Source of the DNA: Lachnospiraceae bacterium XBB2008
GTDB lineage: Bacteria; Bacillota; Clostridia; Lachnospirales; Lachnospiraceae
Direction: 5' to 3'
Length of the DNA stretch: 64,000 nt
Assembly: GCA_900102235.1 (NCBI GenBank)
Contig: FMVL01000005.1
Coordinates: 186,001-250,000 of the forward strand
Part shown: piece by piece, positions 31,135 to 40,366 of the stretch
Numbering within the stretch: the stretch's first letter is position 1
Layout: each line of letters opens with the position of its first letter
The notes under the pieces: model-generated
What the model was told of the DNA's origin: nothing
The model's database searches: none
The model's input: only the letters and a program-made list of their open reading frames with translations
Translations under genes and position numbers: made by a program

Positions 31135-32430
31135 ATGAAAAAGAGATTATGTATTGTTATGGCGGTATTGTTTATGCTTTCCATGACAGCCTGCGGCAGA
31201 TCCGATGAAGCGGGCTCTGCAACACAGGATACTCAGGAAGAGATTCAGGCTTCGGAAGCTGATACTGCCTCCGGATCCGCAGATGAGGAGACGCCGGCAC
31301 AGTCTGAAGATGATGAAGAAGACTTCCGTATAGGTATCGTTACCGGATCATTCTCGCAGTCCGAAGATGACAGGCGCGGAGCCGAGGCTTTCCAGAACAA
31401 ATACGGATCCGACAAGGTAACACTTGCCATTTATCCGGACAATTTCACTGATGAGTTTGAGACAACCGTAGGGGTCATAACAGGATTGGCTGATGATCCC
31501 AAGATCAAAGCCATCATTGTCAATCAGGCCGTTGAAGGAACGGATGAGGCCTTTCGAAGGATAAAGGAGAAAAGGCCGGACATCTTATGTATTGCGGGAG
31601 AGACCTTCGACGTTTTCGAGGAGATGGGTGAAGTGGCTGATCTGGTGGTCAATAATGATTTCGTCTCCCGTGGATATCTGATGATCCGGACTGCGCATGA
31701 ACTCGGCTGTGATACATTTGTCCATATCTCATTCCCGAGACATCTCTCATATGAAACATATGCAAGACGTGTAAATATCATGAAGGCTGCCTGTGAAGAA
31801 TTCGGAATGGAATTTGCCATGGAAGAAGCGCCCGATCCCACTACCGAGGTCGGTGTTCCCGGCGCACAGGAATACGTAACGCAGCATGTGCCCGAATGGG
31901 TAAAAAAATACGGTCAGCAGAGCGCGTATTTCTGCACAAATGATGCACATACAGAGCCGCTCATCAAGGGCCTTATCGAAAACGGAGGATACTTTATCGA
32001 AGCAGACCTTCCGTCTCCGCTCATGGGATACCCCGGAGCACTCGATCTGGATCTGACAGGAGCTGAAGGAGATTTTGCCAAGATAACGGCGGAAGTCGAA
32101 AAAGCCGTTGTTGCCGCCGGGGGTGAGGGAAGATTTGGAACCTGGACTTCATCTTACGGTTATGCTAATTCGGCAGGTCTTGCGGAACATGCGCGCAACG
32201 TTATCCTGGGGAAATCTAAGCTTACCGATCTGAATGCGATCAGAGAAGCCTATAAGATCTATACTCCCGAGACCGAATGGAACGGTGCAAAGTATACAGT
32301 TGCCGAAACCGGAGAAGCATTTGACAATATATTCCTGGTTTATCAGGATACATACATTTTCGGAGATCCCGGCCGTTATATGGGAGTTACGGATGTAACT
32401 GTTCCGGAAGAATACTATTCGATCGAATAA
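31135..32430 (+). CDS. Substrate-binding-type lipoprotein, DUF3798 family
   Basis: 431 residues. The ATG at 31135 follows a CAAGGAG site; a longer in-frame reading back to 30925 runs through the preceding kinase gene and is rejected. Lipoprotein signal peptide with lipobox LSMTAC (Cys20), an acidic Ser/Glu-rich linker to about 60, and a periplasmic-binding-protein-like body starting FRIGIVTGSFSQSEDD, which I recall as DUF3798. It lies 22 bases after the dCache kinase, so it may present a ligand to that kinase or to the 7TM kinase. Confidence 0.8.
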   Translation: MKKRLCIVMAVLFMLSMTACGRSDEAGSATQDTQEEIQASEADTASGSADEETPAQSEDDEEDFRIGIVTGSFSQSEDDRRGAEAFQNKYGSDKVTLAIYPDNFTDEFETTVGVITGLADDPKIKAIIVNQAVEGTDEAFRRIKEKRPDILCIAGETFDVFEEMGEVADLVVNNDFVSRGYLMIRTAHELGCDTFVHISFPRHLSYETYARRVNIMKAACEEFGMEFAMEEAPDPTTEVGVPGAQEYVTQHVPEWVKKYGQQSAYFCTNDAHTEPLIKGLIENGGYFIEADLPSPLMGYPGALDLDLTGAEGDFAKITAEVEKAVVAAGGEGRFGTWTSSYGYANSAGLAEHARNVILGKSKLTDLNAIREAYKIYTPETEWNGAKYTVAETGEAFDNIFLVYQDTYIFGDPGRYMGVTDVTVPEEYYSIE

Positions 32431-32454
32431 AACCGGTCTTATATCATCTGTTTG

Positions 32455-33627
32455 TTATAGCTGTGACAGCATATAATCTACGACTCCCTGCATCCCGGCA
32501 GGAACACGCACATCGCCGGTGAAGGTTAAAGACAAGGGATAGATGATCTGCATGTCGAGTGTCTCGCCGGGGACACGGCCGCTTCTGAGCGGTTCATAGA
32601 AATTCCGGACGAAATCGTCCTCGGATGCATTTGCAAATTCGCCGGGCTTCATATAGCGAAGCTGGCGTTTGGTGTTCTCGATGAGAACTCTGGCGGCAAG
32701 GCCTTTGAGTTCTTCGTATGCATCTGCCGGCACATCCGTGAATATCGGCAGCATATCTTCGGAAACGATCTGCTCCGTGCTCCGGTCTGTTCTTATGCAA
32801 AGAGGCTCGAAGGAAAAGGTCTCAGCTGTGAATCTTATCTTAAGCAGCACCCCGTATTCCGTGTAAATCTGGCTTCGCTGATAATCAGTGTCAAATATGA
32901 AATTACCGAGGGAATAGAATATGGCTTTGTCTCCGATGAGCTCGTAATTGTTGACGACATGAGGATGATGAGCTACAACGATGTCAGCTCCCATATCAAG
33001 AAATGAGATGTACCGCTCCCTTGTATACGGCGACGGCAGGGCTGTAAACTCTTCGCCTGCATGGGCAACCACGATGCACCAGCGACAGGTTTCCTTTATC
33101 TTGGATATCCTTTTTCTTATAAGATCTGTATCACTCCAGGAAAAACACCCCGGTGTTTCATCATCTGCTTTTCTGCAGGCACGCTGATAACCGACGCCTA
33201 TCATTCCTATTCCGCCGGCTTCTTCCAGTATGACGGGCGCGGATGCCTCGTCAATGTTCATGCCTGCGCCGAGAGTTTGCGCATTGCAGCCGGCAGCAAG
33301 TTTAAGCGTGCTTTCCATGCCGGGGGCCCCCGCATCCATTATGTGGTTATTGCATATGTTCCAGATATCCGATCCGATCCCGCTTAAGAAATGGCGTACC
33401 CGGGGATCCATGCTGTGCATGAGCGCTGCCGCTGCAGCATCCCTATTGACCGGATCGGATGAGCTGCCGTCATAGAGCGGGCCTTCCACATTTGTGATGA
33501 CGTGGTCACTTTCCCTGATAAATGAAGAAACCTCCTCCGAAAGAAGGGATGCGTCATTCCATTTATCCTTCATATATTTATCGAATCCGATATCACCGGT
33601 GAAAGTGAGTACTGAACTGTTCTTCAT
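32455..33627 (-). CDS. CapA-family metallophosphatase-like protein
   Basis: About 390 residues, no signal peptide. Start FTGDIGFDKYM, then NVEGPLYDG, NICNNHIMDAG, VVAHAGEEF and the strong VVAHHPHVVNNYE...IFYSLGNFIFDT block typical of the poly-gamma-glutamate/CapA group of the metallophosphoesterase fold. Residues expected to bind metal (D in TGD, N in CNNH, H in AHAG and HHPH) are present. Substrate unknown. Convergent with the lipoprotein gene, 24 bases away. The ATG at 33627 has no ribosome binding site and a -10 box just upstream (see separate entry). Confidence 0.85.
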   Translation of the reverse strand: MKNSSVLTFTGDIGFDKYMKDKWNDASLLSEEVSSFIRESDHVITNVEGPLYDGSSSDPVNRDAAAAALMHSMDPRVRHFLSGIGSDIWNICNNHIMDAGAPGMESTLKLAAGCNAQTLGAGMNIDEASAPVILEEAGGIGMIGVGYQRACRKADDETPGCFSWSDTDLIRKRISKIKETCRWCIVVAHAGEEFTALPSPYTRERYISFLDMGADIVVAHHPHVVNNYELIGDKAIFYSLGNFIFDTDYQRSQIYTEYGVLLKIRFTAETFSFEPLCIRTDRSTEQIVSEDMLPIFTDVPADAYEELKGLAARVLIENTKRQLRYMKPGEFANASEDDFVRNFYEPLRSGRVPGETLDMQIIYPLSLTFTGDVRVPAGMQGVVDYMLSQL

Positions 33628-33634
33628 GCCACAT

Positions 33635-33643
33635 ATTATAACA
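33635..33643 (-). promoter_or_regulatory. Extended -10 promoter, possibly leaderless capA transcript
   Basis: On the minus strand TGT-TATAAT (an extended -10) ends seven bases before the first base of the CapA-type ATG at 33627. Transcription would be predicted to start at or beside the A of the ATG. The -35 region is poor, which fits an extended -10 promoter. No Shine-Dalgarno sequence is visible. Confidence 0.45.
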
Positions 33644-33665
33644 CAGGGAGCACGTGTTTTCCGTC

Positions 33666-33695
33666 TTGATAGGACCGCTGCCCGCACGATAAAAT
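33666..33695 (+). promoter_or_regulatory. Candidate promoter for the STAND gene
   Basis: TTGATA (33666-33671), an 18-base spacer and TAAAAT (33690-33695), about 66 bases before the ATG at 33762. This is the only reasonable sigma-A-like match in the gap between the divergent capA-type and STAND genes. Confidence 0.4.
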
Positions 33696-33761
33696 GATAT
33701 AGACAATTTGCTCCGGTTTGATATCGGAAATACCATTACATGATCACAAAGGGAGATGCTT

Positions 33762-36323
33762 ATGCCCAAAGCAAAAAAACTGACGGTTTCCGAAGTCAAG
33801 ACATCTGAAATTTTCACAGACAGGAACGAGGTGCAAAAGGCATTTCGTAGGCAATACGAAGGATTGGCGGAGAGTATTCGCGATGCGCAGACTGACGAGG
33901 ATATGGAATATCGGATCCTGAATATCTATGGCATCAGCGGGATTGGCAAGACATCCGTACTGGAAAGACTTCGTGACATTACGGAACAGGAATACGGAAA
34001 GATGAAAGATAAAAAGAACTGCACGTTCTACAGCTTTGAAGTAAGAAGGGACCGGGAGAAGGAATCTTTTCTCTTTTATCTTGCTTATATGATATTGAAA
34101 AACGATGCCCGTACCGATCTTTCCAAATTCCTGTATGCGTATCGGAAAAGCCTGCTCGAGACCGATTCGACACGCATGGTGATCGATGACCTGAAGACCA
34201 TGGACAGAAAAAAGATCAGCATCGGAAACGGAGTGCTCAAGACCTGGATTGCTGCAGTTATTGATGTACTTTCGATGATCACAAAATCCATCCCCATGGC
34301 AAATACGGTCCTGGAACTGGCGGACTGGCTGATAGACGGTGCCTCGGAAAAGTATTTTGAAAAATTCCTTGAGAAAAATGTCCGATCGGAGATAGATGGG
34401 CATGCGGATAATGAGCTAAGGAAAAAGCTTCATCAATGGCTTGCGGATGGAGCTTATGCATACTTTCGGGAATTACGGAAACCTTTTGTGATATTTCTCG
34501 ACGGGTTTGAAAAATATGAGGTCAGGGATCCCGAGCTGTCCGGAGCGGAGGTTATCTGGCTTAAAGAATTGATAGAAAGCCTGCCTAACATTCTTTGGGT
34601 CATAGCGGGCAGAGAAAAACTGAACTGGGGAGATCGATACGGATTGTCTGAAGAAACACAGATATGTCTTGACGATTTCAGCGAGAGCACAGTGCGTGAG
34701 TATTTTGATCTGTATTGGGAAAAATACGGCGCTCAGGGTTCCTCAAAAATTCCCGAACACCTCATAAATCCCATATGGGAGCTGACTCGTGGGGTTCCGA
34801 TCTACCTGAGGCTATGTCTGGATAATTACGAAAGATACGAAGACAAAGAACATATTACGATAGATGCATTCGGTAAAGACACAACCGAACTACTGGTCAG
34901 ATTCTTTGATAATTACAGTGAAGACCAGAAAAGCGCAATGCTGTTTTTATGCTGTATTCCTGACGGCTGGACTCAGAATAATGCATTCGTGATATACGAT
35001 ATGATGAAGTCCGAAACTGGTGACCGGACAGGCATAAGGCTTGACCTGGGTGTTCTTAACAGCCTGCTTAAGACCGTAGCATTTGAGGAGTACGGTTCAG
35101 GATACCGCATCCACAGTGTCATCCGTGAGTCTGTGCTGAAAAACGCCGGTGATTTCATCAAAGAAAGACTCGATGCCATAACCCGTGCGATGAAAGAGTA
35201 TGCCGATCTGTGCGGGGAAAGCGGTATGCTGAACAGACAGATCCTGTATTATGAAGAGGCAAGCAGGTGCTGGCAGATATGGGGTGAGACTCATGAAGGC
35301 TGGGAAGAAGAATTCGTTGAATATAAGGGTAAACTGCCTGCTCTCTATTTTTCCCGCTTCAACGGACAGTTCGATCAGGATGACATCCATAAGGCGGCAG
35401 GATCCGCTGCTGATGTTGTGAGGATCCTTGAGGAGAAAAACGGCGCCTCGGCCTGGTCAACTCTTGAGAAAAAGAACGATTTTGCATTTTATATGTCATT
35501 TGAGGAAGGAGCGGAACAAAGAAGCGCCGATCTGTTCCGTGACTGCTTTGAACGGGTTAAGAACGATCACTCCGAAGAACCTCTGGAATCGATCAGATTT
35601 CTGTATGATATGAGAGATAAGACCGGTGATTGGGATGATTACGTTGTAGATTACATGTTGGAGCTGGCCCGGACGGAGAGTATATGTAATGATCCCGAAG
35701 TCGGAGTAATCCTGAGTGAGATCGATGAATGGAACCGATATAATGAAGAGGTCGACAAGTATCTAAACAATCAGGATTATCTGAATTCTCTGGATGAATT
35801 GCAATCAGATTATGAATACTATGAAGAAGAAATGTACCGGGAATATAAGGATATCTGCAAAGAATTAGCCGAAACGGAAGAATTCTCGAAGCAGCAGGTT
35901 GATGAAATACTGGATAAAGCGGAGCAGTTCATGATACGCAATGGTCTTAACTATACCGGAGATATATTATCCGGCCTGTACAAAAAGCTGATCGAACAAT
36001 TCGGCCGCGATAACGAAATAACCGTAAAGGTACTGGATTCTCTGGCTATTATCGAAGAATTGCCATTCGCTAAAAACCTTAAGAAAGCGATCGAATACAG
36101 GACCAGGATATATGAGACATATAAAGTGGGAAACCCCGGAGATTTTGATCAGCCTCTGCAGTATGTGCTTCTCAGGCTGGCCGAAGATGAACAGGAAGCG
36201 GAAAATCCCGAAAACGCATTAAAGTATTACAAGGAATTAAGGGATATCTATAAACCCGGGACTGTGGAGCCCTCTTTAGACGAAGTTAATGACCGGATCA
36301 GCAAACTGGAGAAGATAAGATAA
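33762..36323 (+). CDS. STAND-type NTPase with helical repeats
   Basis: 853 residues. Walker A GISGIGKTS (57-65), a hydrophobic strand ending in acidic residues FVIFLDGFEKYE (Walker B), and LPNILWVIAGREKLNWG as the sensor strand, followed by a winged-helix-like region and a long alpha-helical C-terminus (about 450-853) with TPR-like stretches (ENPENALKYYKELRDIY). This layout fits STAND signalling ATPases used in phage defence and regulation; no effector domain such as TIR or nuclease is seen. The ATG at 33762 is chosen over 33756 because GGGAG is six bases ahead. Its stop overlaps the next ATG by one base, so the methyltransferase-like gene is coupled. Confidence 0.8.
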   Translation: MPKAKKLTVSEVKTSEIFTDRNEVQKAFRRQYEGLAESIRDAQTDEDMEYRILNIYGISGIGKTSVLERLRDITEQEYGKMKDKKNCTFYSFEVRRDREKESFLFYLAYMILKNDARTDLSKFLYAYRKSLLETDSTRMVIDDLKTMDRKKISIGNGVLKTWIAAVIDVLSMITKSIPMANTVLELADWLIDGASEKYFEKFLEKNVRSEIDGHADNELRKKLHQWLADGAYAYFRELRKPFVIFLDGFEKYEVRDPELSGAEVIWLKELIESLPNILWVIAGREKLNWGDRYGLSEETQICLDDFSESTVREYFDLYWEKYGAQGSSKIPEHLINPIWELTRGVPIYLRLCLDNYERYEDKEHITIDAFGKDTTELLVRFFDNYSEDQKSAMLFLCCIPDGWTQNNAFVIYDMMKSETGDRTGIRLDLGVLNSLLKTVAFEEYGSGYRIHSVIRESVLKNAGDFIKERLDAITRAMKEYADLCGESGMLNRQILYYEEASRCWQIWGETHEGWEEEFVEYKGKLPALYFSRFNGQFDQDDIHKAAGSAADVVRILEEKNGASAWSTLEKKNDFAFYMSFEEGAEQRSADLFRDCFERVKNDHSEEPLESIRFLYDMRDKTGDWDDYVVDYMLELARTESICNDPEVGVILSEIDEWNRYNEEVDKYLNNQDYLNSLDELQSDYEYYEEEMYREYKDICKELAETEEFSKQQVDEILDKAEQFMIRNGLNYTGDILSGLYKKLIEQFGRDNEITVKVLDSLAIIEELPFAKNLKKAIEYRTRIYETYKVGNPGDFDQPLQYVLLRLAEDEQEAENPENALKYYKELRDIYKPGTVEPSLDEVNDRISKLEKIR

Positions 36324-37519
36324 TGCCTACAAAGGACGAACTTTTATCGGAATTCAAAAATTCTCTGAAGCATTGCCTGGGTGTACTTGAGTCCGCAATG
36401 ACTGATCCAATGCAATTCGAACGGTTGAAAGAGCTCGTTCCGAAACTGAATTTCACCGGACGTGACAGCGACGGTCTTCCCGGTCCATCGAGAGAAGAGT
36501 ATATGGAGCCCCTTCTGAATGCATATTATTTCGCTAGGTATGGACTGAGTTATGCGTTTGAGTATTCGGTGATATATGATGCCATATTACGGGATATCGC
36601 ACAATCGGATGATCCGTCGGAAATAAACGTGGCGTCTTTCGGTTGCGGTTCGATGATCGATGCCTGGGCGTTGGCTTATTCAAAAATGAAGCTCAGTGAA
36701 ACAACCCATATTCCTACTATGAGGGAAATCGGCTTAAGCTACCGGGGATTTGACGGAGCCGCATGGGAAGTGTATTTCGCCGGGGCGAAATCAGTGGAGT
36801 ATGATGCAAACGGGAACTCGACAGGCAGACCTGCCCGGGTAAATGAGTGCTTTGTAACCTATGACGATTCCGGTAATAAGGTGATGAACATGCCGTGGAT
36901 CAACGGATTTACGGCAGCAGGCGAAGGCGTTGATATAGCAGAAGTCTTTACGGATCCGCAATATCAGAGTGTGATCGGTGACTGCAATATACTCTTTTTC
37001 CCCAAAATCCTGAATGAGCTCAGCGCAAAGAAGTTGGAAGCCATAATATCCGGAATCCGCGAGATGGCTGAAAAAGGATGTTTTAAGAAAAAAGAGATCT
37101 ACATTGCGATCTCTCACAGTTATAACGCATTGCATAACGGGCATGCTTTACGCTGTGCCGGAAGGATGATCGAGGTCTTAAATTATCACAATGAATACAG
37201 CATTTCCGGAAATATACTTGAAAGGTCACCGCTGTATTCAACGAACTTCGGCATTCGCGGGTTCGAGCTCTCCCCGGGCGTGAACAGTGAGGGCGAGGCG
37301 GATAAAGCTTATGAATTCCATAAATTTGTGGATGATTACGGAAAGCATTCCTCATATATAGATGTTCTTGATTATGCTTTCGGAGGACAGATTAAAAGGG
37401 ATATAACCGCTTTTGATGCCGATAGACTTGAAGATAAGGATATTCCCGGATATAAAAGAATGATATCGAGAGCCACTCACATCGCAATGCTGATCATCAA
37501 ACTGACCAAAGTATCGTAA
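36323..37519 (+). CDS. Methyltransferase-like protein, STAND partner
   Basis: 398 residues, not recognised as a named family. A Rossmann-type SAM-binding start is suggested by NVASFGCGSMIDAWALAY (102-119) followed about 30 residues later by LSYRGFDGAAWE, which resembles the strand carrying the acidic SAM-ribose ligand. Further on ILFFPKILNELS and IYIAISHSYNALHNG are strand-like. No transmembrane segment. Start overlaps the STAND stop codon (TAATG). The tight pairing suggests a two-gene unit in which the NTPase senses and this protein acts or modifies; that is inference. Confidence 0.6.
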   Translation: MPTKDELLSEFKNSLKHCLGVLESAMTDPMQFERLKELVPKLNFTGRDSDGLPGPSREEYMEPLLNAYYFARYGLSYAFEYSVIYDAILRDIAQSDDPSEINVASFGCGSMIDAWALAYSKMKLSETTHIPTMREIGLSYRGFDGAAWEVYFAGAKSVEYDANGNSTGRPARVNECFVTYDDSGNKVMNMPWINGFTAAGEGVDIAEVFTDPQYQSVIGDCNILFFPKILNELSAKKLEAIISGIREMAEKGCFKKKEIYIAISHSYNALHNGHALRCAGRMIEVLNYHNEYSISGNILERSPLYSTNFGIRGFELSPGVNSEGEADKAYEFHKFVDDYGKHSSYIDVLDYAFGGQIKRDITAFDADRLEDKDIPGYKRMISRATHIAMLIIKLTKVS

Positions 37520-37525
37520 GGTAAT

Positions 37526-38050
37526 ATGAAAAAAATGTTTATGTATGAAGACGAAAAGATAATTGCACCGCGGTTTAGCGGAGAAGTGTCTGAAAAACGT
37601 CATAAAAATATGAGCCATATCCGTGCAAAGGATACCAGTATTGAAGTTGCGCTTCGAAAGGCTCTATGGGCCGAAGGTTACCGCTATAGAAAGAACTATA
37701 AGGAACTTCCTGGAAAGCCGGATATAGTTTTGACTAAATACAAAATCGCTGTATTTTGCGATAGTGAGTTTTTTCATGGTAAAGATTGGAATCAGCAAAA
37801 AAGTAAAATTGAAAAAGGGAAAAATGCGGATTACTGGGTTAAAAAGATTGAATGCAATATGAAACGGGACCAGGAGAATGATAAGCTGCTTCGGGAACAG
37901 GGGTGGACAGTTATTCATTTCTGGGGAAAAGATATTGTTAAAGATATAGACGGATGCGTAAAAGTTATTAAGGAAATCATTTTTGACTTACAAATGTCTG
38001 AATCAGAAAGTGAATACGAAGATTTATTATCTGAAGAGGAGTATGATTAG
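37526..38050 (+). CDS. vsr: Very short patch repair (Vsr) endonuclease
   Basis: 174 residues. Family pattern: MSHIRAKDTSIEVALRKALW, YRYRKNYKELPGKPDIVLTK, AVFCDSEFFHGKDW and a late GWTVIHFWGKDI strand. Vsr nicks T:G mismatches created by deamination of 5-methylcytosine, and is normally encoded beside a C5-cytosine methyltransferase; one lies 1.3 kb downstream. The C-terminal acidic tail is unusual. Starts seven bases after the methyltransferase-like gene, but its AT-rich sequence groups with the genes to its right. Confidence 0.9.
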   Translation: MKKMFMYEDEKIIAPRFSGEVSEKRHKNMSHIRAKDTSIEVALRKALWAEGYRYRKNYKELPGKPDIVLTKYKIAVFCDSEFFHGKDWNQQKSKIEKGKNADYWVKKIECNMKRDQENDKLLREQGWTVIHFWGKDIVKDIDGCVKVIKEIIFDLQMSESESEYEDLLSEEEYD

Positions 38051-38079
38051 ATTAGTTCAAAAGGAAGGAGGAAGCCGTA

Positions 38080-39390
38080 ATGTTTTATGAATCTCAGACT
38101 GAGGAACAGCAGAACAATTATAAGGCCATGTTGGAGATAATAGGCAATCTTACATTGCTTTTTTCGGATAGTGACTGTCCATATTTGCCATATCGGTGTC
38201 ATGAGAATATCTTTTGCAAATATTTTGAAGCAGTCAATCTTGGCCGCTTGGATTGCTCAGCTGATGCACAAAAGAATAGGATAGGAATCGGATTAAAGAC
38301 TTGGATGGGGAGTGACGATCAAAAGGTGGCGGAGTTCGGAAAACTTCGACCGGCGTATGAAGGCCTTGAGGGGATAGAACTAGTTAGGAAAATAGCCGAG
38401 TACAGAAATGCAAGAATCCGTGTGACCAAAAACAGTCACGGAATAGATGAAATGATATATCATATTGTGAAAAGAGTGCCCGGCAAAATGAAAATACTGG
38501 AACATGCATTTGACTATATTGATATTGACAACATACAGATCATAGAGAACAAGGGAAACAGCAACAACACATATTTCACGGATGGGCGTCACACATATCA
38601 TTTCAGTATTTCAAAGAATACGCTGTACATGATCTTTTCAGACTTGAATGAACTGGATAGCTTTGATGTGCAGATTATGGCGGATCCTTATTTGTATCTT
38701 AATAAACTAAGAGAAGAGGCACAGATTCAGGTTACAGAGAATATTGAAACGATATCCTCAGACAGAACTGCGAAAGTTGATTATACTTTTAATCATACGA
38801 TGCTTAGCGATACTTATAGGGAGCATCGCCAGCAGATATGCTTACGTTTATATTCTGTATCTAAGGATGGCGTTAAATTCGTGGGAGAAAAGAGCGGCCT
38901 GAACCAATGGAATGCAGACGGAAGAAGCAGAGATGAAAATGAGATTTATATTCCGTATCTGACAAAAGATCGAAATCGTGATAAGTCTTTTTTCCCGCCA
39001 CGCGATACCCCATTTGACCTGTATCTTCCAGATGGAACGAAGCTGTCTGCAAAGGTTTGTCAAGCTGCATATGCAAAAATGCCTGATGAAGAATATGAAA
39101 AACTCTCCGATGATGAAAAGCGTGTTGAGGATCAGAGAAGATCAGAAGGTAAAGCGATTATGAGCAACCCGAATAAGGAACTTGGCAAGTGGCTGCTCAG
39201 AAAAGTGTTTGAGCTAGCTCCAGGAACGGTAGTAACATATGAGATGCTTGAGAAATTTGGCGTTGATAGCGTGATTTTTACAAAAATATCGAACTCTGAA
39301 TATTCCATCGATTTTTCTGAGATTGGAACATATGAGGAGTTTTATGAAGAAGCGGAAGAAGAATCAGAATCGGATTTATTAGAGGTATAA
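38080..39390 (+). CDS. Candidate type II restriction endonuclease
   Basis: 436 residues, identified mainly by position between Vsr and the cytosine methyltransferase. A block near residues 60-75, LDCSADAQKNRIGIGLKTW, has acidic residues followed by G-x-K and could hold a nuclease active site. The C-terminus, NKELGKWLLRKVFELAPG then VTYEMLEKFGVDSVIF, looks like a separate recognition domain; from memory it resembles the C-terminal part of NgoFVII-type enzymes, but this is tentative. Strong GGAAGGAGG site ahead of the ATG at 38080. It ends two bases before the methyltransferase start. Confidence 0.55.
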   Translation: MFYESQTEEQQNNYKAMLEIIGNLTLLFSDSDCPYLPYRCHENIFCKYFEAVNLGRLDCSADAQKNRIGIGLKTWMGSDDQKVAEFGKLRPAYEGLEGIELVRKIAEYRNARIRVTKNSHGIDEMIYHIVKRVPGKMKILEHAFDYIDIDNIQIIENKGNSNNTYFTDGRHTYHFSISKNTLYMIFSDLNELDSFDVQIMADPYLYLNKLREEAQIQVTENIETISSDRTAKVDYTFNHTMLSDTYREHRQQICLRLYSVSKDGVKFVGEKSGLNQWNADGRSRDENEIYIPYLTKDRNRDKSFFPPRDTPFDLYLPDGTKLSAKVCQAAYAKMPDEEYEKLSDDEKRVEDQRRSEGKAIMSNPNKELGKWLLRKVFELAPGTVVTYEMLEKFGVDSVIFTKISNSEYSIDFSEIGTYEEFYEEAEEESESDLLEV

Positions 39391-39392
39391 CC

Positions 39393-40364
39393 ATGTTGAA
39401 ATGTGCATCTTTTTTTGCCGGAGTGGGCGGTATAGATAAAGGTTTTGAAAAGAATGATCTGTTTAACGTCATTTATGCAAATGAAATTGATAAATATCCT
39501 GTCAAGACTTACGAATTGAACTCGGAAATAAAAGTTGATTGCAGGGATATTCATGATATTAAAGAAGATGAAATTCCTGATTTTGATGTAATGCTTGCCG
39601 GATTTCCCTGCCAGGCATTCAGTATCGCTGGCTATCGAAAAGGATTTGAGGATGAAAAAGGACGCGGAACTCTGTTCTTTGAACTTATTCGCATAATCAA
39701 AGCGAAGCGACCTCAGATAGTTTTTTTGGAGAATGTCAAGAATCTTGTAGGGCATGACGATGGTAACACTTTCAGGGTTATTATGGAAGCACTGGAAGAA
39801 AACGGATATTTTGTTAAATCGAAGGTCCTGAATGCTATGGAATATGGCAATATCCCTCAAAATAGGGAGAGAATATATATTGTCTGCTTCAGAGATGAGA
39901 ATGCATGTCAGAGATTTCAATTTCCGGATGCTATCCCGCTTGATAAGAAGCTTTCAGATATCATAGATTTTAATAATTTGCTTGATGAAAAATACTATTA
40001 CACAGAGGGAAAATACAAAGGAGATATATTTGAAAAACTGTCAGAGGCCATGGATGATGATGATTCAGTATATCAATGGCGCAGAAAATATGTCAGGAAG
40101 AATAAAAGCGGTGTAGTGCCGACTCTTACTGCCAATCAGGGAGAAGGCGGGCATAACGTCTGCCTTATAAAAACAAAATATGGCATCAGAAAAATGACTC
40201 CGCACGAATGTTTTAATACACAAGGGTTTCCTCAAGATTTTTTGCTTCCGGATGACGTAAGCGATGCAAGATTATATAAGCAAGCCGGGAATTCAGTTTG
40301 CGTATCTGTTATAGAAAGAATAGCTGATGCTATTGCCGATGCTTATCTAAATATGGAGAACTAA
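39393..40364 (+). CDS. DNA (cytosine-5) methyltransferase
   Basis: 323 residues with all key C5-MTase motifs: I FAGVGGIDKGFE, IV GFPCQAFS with catalytic cysteine, VI ENVKNL, VIII QNRERIYIV, and X QAGNSVCVSVIERIA. The target recognition segment lies at about 190-265. Protects host DNA from the adjacent candidate endonuclease and produces the 5-methylcytosine that Vsr repair serves. Recognition sequence cannot be read from the protein. Confidence 0.95.
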   Translation: MLKCASFFAGVGGIDKGFEKNDLFNVIYANEIDKYPVKTYELNSEIKVDCRDIHDIKEDEIPDFDVMLAGFPCQAFSIAGYRKGFEDEKGRGTLFFELIRIIKAKRPQIVFLENVKNLVGHDDGNTFRVIMEALEENGYFVKSKVLNAMEYGNIPQNRERIYIVCFRDENACQRFQFPDAIPLDKKLSDIIDFNNLLDEKYYYTEGKYKGDIFEKLSEAMDDDDSVYQWRRKYVRKNKSGVVPTLTANQGEGGHNVCLIKTKYGIRKMTPHECFNTQGFPQDFLLPDDVSDARLYKQAGNSVCVSVIERIADAIADAYLNMEN

Positions 40365-40366
40365 AA

